64,000 nucleotides of DNA, from assembly GCA_023055425.1 (NCBI GenBank), contig JALGPY010000001.1:29687001-29751000 (forward strand). Reading direction: 5' to 3'. Source of the stretch: Linanthus parryae. Lineage: Eukaryota; Streptophyta; Magnoliopsida; Ericales; Polemoniaceae. The notes beneath the pieces are model-generated. The model did not search any database and had not been told where the DNA came from. It saw nothing but the letters and a program-made list of their open reading frames with translations. Shown one piece after another: positions 34,324 through 46,803 of this stretch. Positions within the stretch are counted from its first letter, which is position 1. Every line of letters begins with the position of its first letter. The position numbers and the translations under genes were made by a program.

Positions 34324-35715
34324 TTAACATGTCTCGTATGATTCCAAATCAAATGATTCTAGAAGTCCATCCTTATGGAGTCTAGATATTTGTTTCTCAT
34401 TTATATGGCCTAAACAACAATACCATAGATATGTAGGATTTAAATCATTAGTGTTAATCCTTTTAGTATTAATGTTATAGATTGGACTATTTAGATCAAG
34501 GATATACAATCCATTAGACAAATGCGCACTACAATAGTGCATACTATCAAAATAAATGGACCAACACTTGTCCTTTATTGAAATAGAAAAACCCTGCTCG
34601 TCCAAACAAGAAATGGAAATAATGTTTCTCCTCATAGCAGGCACATAAAAGCAATTGTCTAATTCTAAAATAATTCCAGAAGGCAAATATAGATCATAAA
34701 CGCCTACAGCTAATGCAGCAACTTTTGCTCCATTCTCGACGCGCAGATCTATCTCCCCTTTAGCCAATCTTCTATTTCTTTTCAAATCCTGCACATTTCG
34801 ACAAATGTGAGAACCACACCCAGTATCCAATACCCAAGATGACGAAATAGAAAGATTGACGTCTATAACATAAATACCCGGTGGTGGTGGAATCACTATT
34901 CCAAGCTTCTTATCCTCCACATATTTAGGGCAATTCCTCCTCCATTGACCCGGCTGGCTGCAGTAGTGACATTCACCTTTAGCCACGCCTCCACTAGGCT
35001 TTAGGGCTTCCTTGAATCTCGCAACTTTATTGCTATTTCCTTTGGAAGTAGAGGCAACTCCTTTGCCCTTGTTCCTATGCACCATCATTATGAACTTTCC
35101 CTTGCCTTTGTTGATGCTCTGTTCCGCTGTCTTTATCATGTTCAATAAGTCTGGCAGAGTCTTACTGATATCGTTCATATTATAGTTCATAATGAACTGA
35201 TTATAACTGTCAGGCAACGGTTGCAAGACAAGATCAGTTGCCAAATCTTGTCCAAGTGGGAATCCCAGTCTCTCAAGGTTCTCTATGTACCCGATCATTC
35301 GGAGCACATGAGGCCCTACTGGAATCCCCTCTGCAAGACTACTCTTGAATAATGCTTTAGACACCTCATAGCGCTCATGCCTTGCCTGTTCCTGAAACAA
35401 TTGTTTCAAGTGTATGATCATATCATAAGCTTCCATATTTTCGTGCTGCTTCTGAAGCTCAGGAGTCATGGTGCAAAGCATGAGGCAAGTCACGTCATTA
35501 GAATACTCAATATGTTTCTAACGTGCCCTCACATCCGCTAGCACACACTCATCTTGTGGTGGGGCTGGAATTGGAGTGTCCAAGACGTAAAACTTCTTTT
35601 CTTGCTTAAGGACTATCCTTAAGTTTCTGTACCAGTCAAGGAAATTTGTTCCAGACAGTTTATCCTTCTCAAGGACAGATCGTAGGGATGAAGTCGATGC
35701 GTTTTTGTTTGCCAT
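34324..35715 (-). pseudogene. Copia gag, protease and GAG-pre-integrase, element 2
   Basis: The start at 35715 reads MANKNASTSSL with LSGTNFLDWYRNLRIVL. A TAG at 35518-35520 interrupts the frame; it resumes unchanged to 34324. The downstream part has the zinc knuckle CHYCSQPGQWRRNC (C175 to C188 of the segment from 35493), in which the His of CCHC is Gln, then protease WVLDTGCGSHIC (DTG at 223-225), NNIISISCLDEQGF-like text and the integrase zinc domain YLWYCCLGHIN, where the first His is Tyr. So the reading frame is nearly whole but two metal ligands are lost. Confidence 0.88.
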
Positions 35716-37095
35716 TTGGAATTCTACAAAAACGAGAAATATGCAATTTTAGTATTTTGATCCAAGATCCGTTTTTCACTTCTTCTTGAGCTTACTTTGG
35801 AAAGTCACCCAAGATTCTTTATCCCATGGATAACGCCTAATTGTCATGCCTCTAGGCTCATCAATCCAATTGAGTCTTACCTACTTGCGTCCAACCTCTT
35901 GCTTCAACATACACACCTTACTAGCTTGTGTCGTCCTCAACACATCATGGTAAATTAAAATCGCCTTGCTTTGGCAAGCCCGAGTTTAATAAACCTTGAT
36001 CATGAAGGGTGTTTTGGTAAGAGAAGGCAAAACGCAATATTTAATTGAGGGATTTAATTTTTCTTAATTTGTTTGGTTGATTTAATCAACTTGATCTACT
36101 TATTTGGATTGGGCAATCCACAATAAAAGACCATCCTTATTTATTATTATCTTGTTAACGTTTTGCTAGTATCGCCATACACACAAAAAGAAATAACAAG
36201 ACATAAATAATAAACATCCACAAAATAAAAAAAACGTGGCATGGAAATGGCCCCTAGACTAAGATATTATCAAGCCAATGATAATATCCAATTTCCCTAA
36301 AGTGACAAGCTCATCTCCATGTGCTCCACCATAGCCGCGCGCCTAGGGGTGTTTTCTTTCTCTTTTGGCTCCTTTGGTTCTCCGGTCTTCTTCTCCATGC
36401 TCTTGGCTATCATCTAAATATTTCTAATTCTAGCCTAACATCTAGAATAAATAAATAATTAAAGCCTCACATTTCGAGGAGAAAAGACGACTCGCAGGCC
36501 GTAAAACCTAATTAATTATTAAATTAATTTGATCAGCTCGCAGGCCGTAAGCCAAACCACAAAGCAATAAACATCCACAACCTAGGCCATATCCATCCAC
36601 CATGCAAAAAAGCACATTATACAGATAAAACCAATTTTTAACGCGCTTGTTCAATTTTAATTGAATTGGGTAATTAGGGTTACAAAGGTCCAAGGGGTCC
36701 AACCTAAGCCTAGGCCGAACCCCAAGGACCGCCGCCCGCCACTTGCTTGGCGCGCACGGAAGGGGGCAGACGGCTAGGGTTTCGGCCCTAGCCTGCTTCC
36801 CTTCTTCCTTGTTGCCCAAGCATGGTTGTTTCCTTTATGGATGTTTCCATAATTGAAAACTCATTTTCAACTATGTGCCCATGAACCCTAATTTTCAAGA
36901 ACCCAATAATTCATATCCTATGTGATTAAACTCACCAATTCTAACATCCAATGTTAAATTATATCTTGTTTATGTTGAATCAAATTCAATTTGCATCTAC
37001 TATGACAATTAATTTCAGTTTTCGCGTAATAATAACAATACGGTGTATAAACTGAAATCGTAACACATAAAATCATGTTATGCACTACAACCTGT
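35716..37095 (-). other. Untranslated leader of copia element 2
   Basis: A leader of about 1.4 kb lies between primer site and gag. Recurrent words such as AAGGCAAAACG, GGGCAATCC and GCAGGCCGTAA occur also in the leaders of the related elements at 44430-45470 and 47894-49412. A GC-rich part lies at about 36680-36800. No conserved open frame. Confidence 0.6.
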
Positions 37096-37109
37096 GGCTC
37101 TGATACCAC
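37096..37109 (-). other. Primer binding site, copia element 2
   Basis: The minus strand reads GTGGTATCAGAGCC directly after the 5' LTR end: initiator Met tRNA priming. Confidence 0.93.
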
Positions 37110-38541
37110 TGTTAGGTTTTGACGTAGGTAACGCAGCGGAATAACGAAATTTTAATCCTACTCAAATCCCACCAAGGATCACAGGAAGAAACATCATAAC
37201 GTGATAAGGGACATAGTAATTGTGTACCTTTTGGTTTGAGAGATCACACGAAGAATGATGTCCTCGTCTCTACGGTTGATCCACGTCTAGAGGTGAGATC
37301 TAGATTCTTCCTTATCAAGTGCTAACTTGGACCGGAGGAAGAGGGAAAAACGAATCAAGCAACGAGGGACAAAGGAGGGGTTCGACCCTCCTCTTTGGCG
37401 CTGACGGGAAGGGGGGCGGACGGGCTTAGGGGCGGCAGCCTCTAAGCTTTGTCTTGCTCTCTATTTTGCTCTCTCCCACTCCCATGTGTTATGTCTAATA
37501 ACATTAAGTGGGAAGGAAGCTAGAGCCTCCTTTATATAGTCCAACAACTCATTGTTAACTACATAAAGGTCCTTTCTAGTTCTACATGAACTTGGATTTA
37601 TCCCTTCCTTGCATATTAGTCCTACTAAGTTTGCAAGGTGTTGCACAATGATCCTTCTTATTAATTAATCATATTAAATAATCCCAAATCTAGTTATACT
37701 CTATTTGACGTGTGACCCCATAGGTTTCTACTTAGTTGGTAGTAACTTATTACTAACATGGAGCGGTGTCTAGCAACACATCCATGCCACCCAACTAATA
37801 GAAATAGTCATTGATCCCGACAAACCTCTTGTGCTCAATATCTCATATTTCACTAAACCTTTGTCTCCATATCCGGATGGGACACGAGACATAAATAGTC
37901 ACACTCGTATATCCAATCCAAGTTCCTCAATCCTGGGAATATGCTTATTCAAGCAGATAACATCAATATCTCCATATTGATTTATCTGAGTCTGGCCAGA
38001 CATTCAATAAGCCTCATCCCTCGAGTGGCTGTGGATAGTTACTCCCATTATGTGGGAGGGACAAATCGTCTCTACATCACTACGATCTCTAACCTTGCTT
38101 CCTATCATGCCCGATAACTACCTTTATGATTACCCAGTTACGGTGTAACGTTTGATAACATCAAAGCACGATATTTCACAACTAGAGTATCTAGTGACTT
38201 CAAGTATAAGGATTGCAATTATATTAGCACTACGAGAAGCAATTGTGACTTAACATAATCTAATGTATCCTTCTCGTTGTGGGTCAATCCGGTATGCCAT
38301 TACTCCTAATGCATACCCATGTGTTAGACTTGATATCTCCATATCAATCTACCCACATACTAGTCTATATTTGATCGTCATATTAATCAATATAGTGGAC
38401 TAGGGATATTTAAGACAAACAACACACTGTATCTACGGACTTCATTATATTAAATATCACAATATATAATAAATGAATATTCTAGCCAATAACAATGTTC
38501 ACACTAAATATCATATTGCCTCTAGGTCATCTATTCCAACA
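37110..38541 (-). repeat. 5' LTR of copia element 2
   Basis: It is 1432 bases long and pairs with 30367-31772. It holds small additions, such as TGTGGGAGG near 38051. It carries the promoter on the minus strand by position. Confidence 0.93.
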
Positions 38542-38546
38542 GCACC

Positions 38547-39854
38547 ACCATACTAATTATTGTAACAGAAGGCTGCTTTTCGTCTAACGTCCTTCCACTG
38601 ACAGGGGTGATTTTTGTCTCGACATGAGTGGTTTTGGTATATTCTCAAACACGAGGATTGTTGTTGTTTATAACCCATACTTGAGGGATGGTTTTTGTCT
38701 TTTACCCTTTTCATTTAGGTTATCAATATTGACATCGGGTTTTAAACTTACCCCTACCATGAAAAGAGTAAACACAACAAATTAAACGTCAGAGATATAA
38801 AAACCGTAATGCATATCGCAATTGATTCTCGCTACTCTGTGTAGATCCGTCTAGGTTTGTGACACCCAAACATGCTCTCTTACTTATATTTTTTTATTTT
38901 TTGCTTAAAAAAAATACAAATTTAACAAAAATATAACTGCTCAACAGAGATGGGAGTCCATATGAAAAAAGGTGCTTATGTAGTAGGCTTAGGCAAGTGA
39001 GATTCTAACCGATCTGCACAAAAGAGGCTCTTAGCCAAAAAAATATGCACTGTAAAACCTTAGTTCACAATTCAACCTTTAAACTGCTTTTCTTCTTTGT
39101 TTGGGCTCATCCCCATAAAATAACATTCAGAACATGAAAATACATGATACAATCAAAACATGAAAATACATGATACACATGGATAATAGAGATTAATCTC
39201 GACGCACCGATCTAGGTTGTAGCCAAAGGATGGGTTTGTATTTTTTTTTTAACATAGTGATGGATATTGCATCAGATGTAGGGGAAAAAAATCCTCCATA
39301 ACAAATCACAGAAAAATAATCAAATCGAAATTATATTTCTTGTTTGATTAATCTCTTTGATTAAAATAATTGATGGACATTGATGAACACCATACCTGTT
39401 TTTGATTGATATCTTCCTTAGCACAGTGGTCTAATAGAGTGTGCTGTTAACGTGTTGTGAAACAAGATTTGAGAGAGACGAGAGGTAAAGAGATTACAAG
39501 ATGTAAGGAGAATAATGCTCAGAGGTGTCTTCAATCTCCAATCACAAGCCCCTTTATATAAACATTATGGTGGGCTAATGGGTCAATCAGAATATACAAT
39601 GGACTTACAACATGTGGTAGATATTCACTAGTAAACTAATCGAATATTTCATAACTAATATTTTAACGGTGTTGTAAGCTCAAATAAAGTCATTTATCGA
39701 AAATGTCATGGTAAATGCAACCAACTTACCAAATACAATTTCATTTATTTATTTTTATTTAATTTTTTTGAGAAAGCAATTTAAATTTAAATTTCCAGCA
39801 CATACTAGTATCAATTAGTTTCAAATTATAATTTTATTCGATTTTTATATTTTT
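38547..39854. other. Unassigned AT-rich DNA
   Basis: No gene is seen. An approximately 24-base unit (ACATGAAAATACATGATACA) is repeated twice at about 39133-39180. The right part of 38556-38715 contains TGTCTTTTACCC, the inverse of GGGTAAAAGACA at 27496. Confidence 0.35.
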
Positions 39855-39870
39855 GATTATTTTAATAAGA

Positions 39871-40054
39871 TTTTTTTTGGGTTTCCCAACCGGTTCCGGG
39901 GCTTCGCCCCATAATCCGCTCTGACCCGGGTCGCATGCCTAGGTATGGCAGGTGAGTCTCTTAGTGGAAACTTTTTGCATACACAAGGACTCAAACCCGA
40001 GACCTGTTTAATCGAAACCAAGTTGTTTACCACTTAGACCAACTCCCGTTGGTA
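39871..40054 (-). mobile_element. tRNA-derived SINE, about 184 bp
   Basis: On the minus strand there are a box A-like TGGTCTAAGTGGT (40029-40041), a box B-like GGGTTTGAGTCC (39987-39998) and a 3' A-tail (eight T on the plus strand, 39871-39878). Flanks GATTATTTTAAT (from 39855) and GATTATTTAAAT (from 40055) are an imperfect target duplication. It is a different, longer family than the 89-bp SINE. A hairpin with GGGGCGAAGCCCC lies in its 3' half. Confidence 0.75.
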
Positions 40055-40070
40055 GATTATTTAAATTTGT

Positions 40071-41106
40071 CTAAAAAAAGATTATTTAAATTTTAAGCGT
40101 GGACACAAAATAGAACCCAAGGGAGAGGGGATATTGCTTCCACGATTTTGGTGTGGGTTAGACCCACAATTGGAATTTCCTCCGGAACATTGTCTGAGTT
40201 GAGCATCGATGGAGAATCATATTGGACCGTTAACAATAAGTATTCGATCAAATACAGAAACTGAGGGGAATATCTTTTCCTTTTAGTTACGATTGTAGGT
40301 CCATTTGCGGTGTGTAGGTTATACAATCCCACGTGTGCGGGCATGATAGGAAAATCTGATATTTTTAAGAACTCATTGTTTATTTATTTATTACTCACCT
40401 AACAATTGTTTCCGTTATGGTCCCAAATTAAATGACCACATGTATTCGATCTTTCCTCTCCCACACAAAATTTACTCTCCCTTTGTCGCCATATATAGAC
40501 TAGAAAATGACATGTGCTCATAAAACACTATAGAAACAAATATATAAATTAAGTGAAAAAAATATTATTCTTCCTCTATTTTATTTTAAAAATAAATTAA
40601 AAATTTTAAATAAATATTGTTTCAGATACCGTTTGAATTGTATTCTTAGCATATATTTAATTATTTATTTATTCATATTTAACTTTTAGATAAATAATGG
40701 AGATGAAGTTTGAATAGTTAGTTAGATAAGAGAGATTTTAAATAAGTTAGATAAGATAAAAAAAAATTGATGACACAAACTGTATCTTATCCTTTATTCA
40801 CTTTAACTATTTTTTTAACTGAGTTTTGTTAGACAAAAGATAAATGATAATCAGCGGATGAAAATGTCTTGAGACATTTCTTAAGATTGAATGACTAGGA
40901 TGTTCTTGTTCACAGTTTTCTGGAGGAAAATACCTAGTTAAGGTGACACCGGTGGTCCATTAAGGTTCGGTGTGATGTTGTGGCCTGCAACGACCGCATT
41001 TTGTTTGCTTGGTAATTGTCGTTTCGCTAGTTGTGACTTAATAGAGACTCATGAACCCTACTACAGCATTCAACCTTCGAGGACGAATCTTAGCCCAAGT
41101 AGAGAA
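40071..41106. other. Intergenic DNA, ending in gypsy 3' debris
   Basis: No gene is seen. The last part (about 41075-41106) has TTCGAGGACGAATCTT and a purine-rich AAGTAGAGAA directly before an LTR-like start, the usual arrangement at the 3' end of gypsy elements (compare the region preceding 1546 on the minus strand). Confidence 0.5.
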
Positions 41107-41960
41107 TGACGTAATACCCGAGAATTTGACCTAGGGGCATTTTAGTAAATTAGCATTGTGTCGTAACATATTATTCGTTTCAATTAAATTATAATTTTCT
41201 ACATATAAAATCAAGTTCTATGTTTTATATATTTTAATTATTATTCTTAAAAATCATATACGTGATAAAATATTATCTTTAGTAGCCTTTTTATATTGCT
41301 CGTTTTCGCGTATCGCTCGTTATCGTGTGTAGAACTTCAGTCGTATTTTTAAAAATAGTTTGTCACGTACCGTTTTTGGTCACGTGCCGAAATGCTCACG
41401 TCATGTAAATTATCGTTCGCCACATTTTATTTTATTTCTATTTTTTATTTTTTATTATTTTATTTTATTTTATTTTTCATATTTTTTTCGCATCGGACCA
41501 CTGCTTCACCTGGTGCGCGCGAAGCACTGAACCCTCTTCCCTTTTCCCTTTCTTATATTTTCTTTTCTTTTCTTTTCTTTTTCTTTCTTTCCCTTTCCAT
41601 ATTCTCTGTGTTCTCAGCTCTTCCTAGCCGCCTGCAACTATCACCATCACCCCTCCCCCTACCCCATCACAATCACCTCACCTAAACCACCACAATCACC
41701 TCCCTCCTATGCTACATCACTCTGTCCTCCTATCATCCTCATCTGCTTCAACCACCCCTATCCTCCTCTTTTCCCTCTGTTCTACCCGAGAAAACCCACC
41801 GCCAAAACTCCATCGCCACAACCACCGCCAACCACTACCACCAGCCAACACCACCCCCAACTTTATTTTCCCGAAACCCAGCACCCCAGTCACTTCCTTG
41901 CACCTCCTAAGCTCCATCAATCACGGAACCGAACACCCTCAGTTATAACTCACACGATCA
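41107..41960 (+). repeat. Gypsy-type LTR start, partial
   Basis: It starts TGACGTAATACCCGAGAATTTG after a purine tract. The body has T-rich tracts (41425-41485) and C-rich tracts (41640-41880) and no conserved protein, though short open frames occur. The right end and the partner LTR are not found. Confidence 0.5.
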
Positions 41961-42387
41961 CTCTAGCCTCACGAACGATAACGAAAAGATGCAAAGCACA
42001 CAATTCAAGGTTCGCTAGCACAGTATATGTTAAGTACGTCCACGAGCAACAAATATCTTTATTTAACAAAGTAGAAACTATCACAATGCTAATACATGTT
42101 TTTTAGATCCCAAAGGTTTATTTATACCCTCCAAAACTTCCTCAATTCCCTATGGTATTGTTTCCTTTCTTACTTGCCGCCTCCAGGAGGTCATCGTGCG
42201 AAGAGCATGAAGGCTTTCGTGCGATGACCTTCGTGCTCTTCGTGCGATGTACTTCCTCCTTTGCGACTGCATATGCTTCCACGAACACTTTTGAAGTTCT
42301 GGGAGAGTTCTTCGTGTGAAGACCCCCTGGGCTTCACTTCTTTGTGCTACTTTGAGTTTTTTCATCTTCAAGGCATATTTCCCAACA
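41961..42387 (-). repeat. Copia-type LTR fragment
   Basis: It ends CATATTTCCCAACA at 42387; read on the minus strand it starts TGTTGGGAAATATGCC, like the solo LTR at 20565-21006, with a related TATGTTAAGTACGTCCACGAG part. It interrupts the integrase text of the next element right after KFVG. Its other end is not defined. Confidence 0.5.
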
Positions 42388-44428
42388 AATCTACTCCTTG
42401 AATTGGGTCCAAGTTTATCTGACTGTAAGCCCTTTACATAGACGTCGCAACCCCAAATCCTCACAAACGAAACTATGGGACGCCTCCCAGTCTATATCTC
42501 ACATCGTGTCTTCATGAATGATTTGGATGGAACACGATTAAGGGTAAAAGCTGCTATTAATAGAGCATGGACCCAAAATGTAATTGGAAGATCAGTTTGA
42601 CACATGATAGATCGAACCATGTCCAACAGTGTTCGAGTCCCCCTCTCGGATACGACATTCCATTGTGGTGTTCAGGTGGAGTGAGTTGGGACAAGATTTC
42701 ACACTCTCTAAGACAGTTGTCATCCTCTTGACTTAAGTATTCTCCTCCACGATCCGATCATAGAGCCTTAATAATCTTGCCAAGTTGCTTCTCTACTTCA
42801 TTCTTGTATTGCTTGAACTTTTCAAAGGGTTTGAATTTGTTCTTCATATGATACACAAATCCATATCTACTGAAGTCATCAGTAAATGTAATGAAATAAA
42901 GATAACCACCTCTGGCAAGTGTGGCAAATGGTCCACACACATCAGTATGAATGAGTTCCAATAGCTCACTAATCCTCTCACCTGTCTTCTTGGAAGGGGA
43001 CTTAGTCATTTTTCTCAATAAACAAGCTTCACATGTCTAATACGATTCATAATCAAATGAGTCTAGAAACCCATCCTTATGGAGCCTAGAAATGCGCTTC
43101 TCGTTTACATGGCCGAAACGACAATGCTATAGATAAGTAGGATTTAAATTGTTTGTTTTAATAATCCCGGTATTTATGATGTATAAGGAATTATATAGAT
43201 CAATGATATACAATTCATTAGACAAAAGAGCATTACAATAATTCATACTATCAAAATAAAATGGAGAAACACATGTCCTTTATTGTGATTGAAAAACCTT
43301 TCTTGTCCAAACAAGAAACATAAATAATGTTCCTACTCATACCAGACACATAATAACAATTGTCTAATTCTAAAATAAGTACTGAAGGTAAATATAACTC
43401 ATAAACGCCTATGGCTAATGCAGTAACTCTTACTCCATTCCCAACGCGCAAGTCTATCTCCCCTTTAGCGAGTCGTCTGCTTCTCTTTAGATCCTGCACA
43501 TTTCGACAAATTTGAGATCCATATCCAGTATCCAAAACCCAAGATGAAGAGATAGAGAATTTAACATCTATAACAAAAATACCTGGTGTTGATGGAATCA
43601 TTATTCCAATCCTTTTGTCTTCCAGATAATTTGGACAGTTCCAGTGGCCCCTCAGACTATAATAGTGACATGCGTCTTTAGCTACCCCACAAGTAGGTTT
43701 CAAGGCAACTTCCTTGGACTTTGCAACTACATTGCTGTTCCGTTTAAGGTTCTTAGAAACTTTCTTGCTCTTTCCCCTATTGACCATCATTATGGCCTTG
43801 CGTTTACCTTTATTAATGCATGTTTAGCGAGCCTCAACATATTGAGTAAGTCTCAAAGATATTGTAGTTCATGATGAACAGACTACAACTGTCCGACAAC
43901 GATTATAGGATGAGATCTGTAGCTAACTCTTGGCTGAATGGGAAGCCTAACCTCTCGAGACTCTCTACGTAGCCGATCATAAGGAGTACATGAGGTCCGA
44001 ATCGGTTCCCCTCTGGCAGACTACACTTGAATGGTGCTTTTGACACTTCATACCGCTCATGCCTTGCTTGCTCTTAGAAGAGATATCTCAAATGTATGAT
44101 CATATCATACGCCTCCATGTTCTCATGTTTATTCTAAAGCTTAAAGTTCATGGTTCAAAGCATTTGGTAAGTCACATCAGTAGTATCATATACGATATTC
44201 TAATGTTTCTTCCTTACGGAAGTAGTAGCATTAGCAGGTGGTGCTTCTCGAACAGGTTGCTCTAGAATGTACAACTTCTTTTCTTGCGAGAGGTTAGGCT
44301 TTCCAGAGGGGAACCCAGTCAGACCTCAAGTTTCTGTACCAGTCTAGAAAATTGATTCCAAATAGTTTGTCCCTCTCAACGACAGAACGCAACGACGGAG
44401 TCGATGCTTGTTGTTGATTGTTTTCCAT
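42388..44428 (-). pseudogene. Decayed copia gag-protease-integrase, element 3
   Basis: Minus-strand fragments are related to element 2. Gag starts at 44428 (MENNQQQ, then LRSVVERDKLFGINFLDW). The part 43251-43790 has a broken knuckle (CHYYSLRGHWNC, second Cys lost) and protease WVLDTGYGSQICRN. The part 42758-43018 has LIHTDVCGPFATLARGGY and DDFSRYGFVYH of integrase. The piece up to 42464 has WGCDVYVKGLQSDKLGP and stops at RFVG where the LTR fragment begins. RT and RNase H are missing. Many stops and frameshifts. Confidence 0.85.
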
Positions 44429-45474
44429 TAGAATTCTTCAAAATGAGAAATATACAATTTAAGTATTTGTGAGCAATTAACTACATTTAACAATGGCTAG
44501 ATTATTAAATATAGCTCCAACTACTTTTTTGGATTAATAGCCCTCACCATTAATGCGAACAATATCATATAGTTCTCGTGGAACAAGATCCATATTTCAC
44601 CTCCTCTTGAGCTTGCTTTGGCAAGTCGCCCGAAAGTTAGTTATTTAGGTAGGAACATCTTCCAATTGCATCCTATGAAACTCTTGGTTCGATTGGGAAA
44701 ATAACTCCTTATTCTTTATCTATCTCATACATAATCCCAATTGCTTTGGCTTTAAGCTTTCCATCCTATTGAATTAGCTTAGTTGCGTTTGACCTCTTAC
44801 TTCAACAATCACCCATTACTTGCTTTTGTCGTCGCGTCACATCATGATAAATCAAGTCGCCTTGCTTTGGAAAGTCTTCATCATGACGAGTTTTAAGAAA
44901 GAGAAGGCAAAACGCGATATTTATCGTTGAGGGTTTTCCTTTTCAATTTTAATTTGTTGATCTTATCAACTGATCTACTATTTAGATTGGGCAATCCCAA
45001 CTAAAAGATCCAACTGTTTAATTATTATCTTGTTACATTTTGCATGCATCAACCATACATTAAAAATAAAACAATACAATAAATAATTAAAAATAAATAA
45101 AACGTGGTGTGGATGTGGCCCATAAAACTAAGATATTCCCAAGCCAATGAGAATGTCTATAAGCCTTAAAACAGCAAGCTCATCTCCATTTGCCTTCGTC
45201 TTTAGTTCATGCGTCCTAGCTTGTGGGTCTTTATCGTCTTGTGGTCTCTTTAGTCTTTGATCCTCTTACCATGCCTTGACTATATTCTATCTATCTAATT
45301 CTAGCTAGCCATCTACGAACTAAATAGAGGAACCTCACAGGCGACGGAGAAGACGACACGCAGGCCGTAAAAGTAATTACATTAATTACATCAAGACAAA
45401 ACCAAAACAAACCACAAATTTAAATATCCACAACTAACTCCACGTCCAACCAAAATTAAAATATCCTAATCAAG
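44429..45474 (-). other. Leader of copia element 3, primer site deleted
   Basis: It matches the leader of the opposite-strand element (48395-49412) in inverted form, e.g. AATTTAAATATCCACAACTAACTCC. The part carrying the LTR end, primer site and a GC-rich stretch, present at 47825-48390, is absent here: AATCAAGG joins CCCTCCATGAATC near 45475. Confidence 0.65.
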
Positions 45475-46803
45475 GCCCTCCATGAATCACATGTTAAGCA
45501 CTCATAACGTGATAAAAGGAAGCAACGTTTACCTTGTAGTTTTGTGTGCTCACAACGAAGAATAGTGTGCTCGTCTCTACCGGTATCCACACCTTGGAAT
45601 TGAGAAACAGGATATTCTCCACACCTTGTGCTAGCAATGTAGAATAAGGAATCAAGCGATAACGTAAAACGGAGAAAGGAGGTTCGACCTCTCTTTTGCC
45701 GTCGGCTGTAGGGGGTTCAGCCTCCTTGGGTGCTCTCTCCTTGCTCTGTTATTTCACTCAATGACAACTCTTGTGAAATAATTGAGTTAGAACTCTCATT
45801 TTATATTTAATAACTCCTTATTAACTACAAACTTGCCCCAATACTAATCATGTCCATACACAAATTATTCCACTTTTCAACTTAGTCCAACTAACTTTGC
45901 ACGTGGTTGCGTTTTGATCCGCAATCCTTTTAATTTTTAATTAGTCCAACTAATTAACATCCATATCCAGTTTAATCCTTTTGGTGTGTGATCCTACAGG
46001 TTTCTATTAAGTTCGCATTAACATTTAAAAACATTAAGCGGTGTCTAGCAACACATCAATGCTACCCAACCAATAGAAATAGTTAGTGATCTGACAAACC
46101 TATGTGACCAATGTTACCGTGTTGTGTATGTCCCTTTGTCTCTATATCCAGATCGGACATGAGACATAAACATCACACTCGTATATCCAATCCATAATTT
46201 CTCTATCCCGGGAATAAACTTATCTGAATAGATAACAACAATATCACATGTTGTTTTATCTGAGTCTGGCCAGACATTCCATAAGCTTTACCCCTCGAGT
46301 GGTGGTGGATACATACTCCCATTATGTGGGAGGGACAAATTCTATCTACGCCACTACTGTCTCTTAGCTTGCTTACTATCATGGCCGATTACCATCTTTA
46401 CAGCTACCAAGTTACGGTGTAACGTTTGATGATATCAAAATATGATATTTCACAATTAGAGTATCTAGTGACTTCAACTATAAGGACTACAACACCAATT
46501 TCACTACGAAAAGCACTTGTGGCATTCACATAAATTTATCTAGCCTTCTCGTTGGGGTTCAATCCAGTATACCATTGCTCCTAATGCATACCCATGTGTT
46601 AGACTTGACATCTCCATATCAATCTAACGACATACTAATCTATAGTGACCGCCCTATTAATCAATATAATTGATTAGGGAATTTAAGATTATAGTCTAAG
46701 GACTTCATTATATTAAATATCTCCATAGATAATAAAATAAATGTTCTAGGCGAAACAATGTTCATAATAAAATAAGATTACCTCTTGGGCATCTACACCA
46801 ACA
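45475..46803 (-). repeat. 5' LTR of copia element 3, lacking its last bases
   Basis: It is homologous to the element 2 LTR (shared stretch CTGAGTCTGGCCAGACATTC) and ends ATCTACACCAACA at 46803, the LTR start on the minus strand. The U5 end is deleted. The next bases, GAAGT, belong to the neighbouring opposite LTR. Confidence 0.8.

Larger units (their letters stand above)
30367..38541 (-). mobile_element. Complete Ty1/copia retrotransposon, 8.2 kb
   Basis: The ends are exact: both LTRs run TGTTrGGTTTTGACG to TATTCCAACA, and GCACC is duplicated at 30362-30366 and 38542-38546. On the minus strand there are a primer site at 37096-37109, gag, protease, integrase, reverse transcriptase, RNase H and a purine tract before the 3' LTR. 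Gag through the first part of RT is in one frame broken by in-frame stops; one frameshift follows near 33000-33070. LTR length (1.4 kb) and gag style recall the Angela/Tork group, but the lineage is not certain. The 42388-57863 elements are relatives. Confidence 0.94.

Noticed and set aside
39871..40054. A functional tRNA gene
   Set aside because: Box A and B are present but no cloverleaf with acceptor stem can be drawn; the A-tail and flanking duplication point to a SINE.
41392..41948. Phe-rich and Pro/His-rich open frames
   Set aside because: They come from T-rich and C-rich tracts in a gypsy-type LTR and overlap on both strands.
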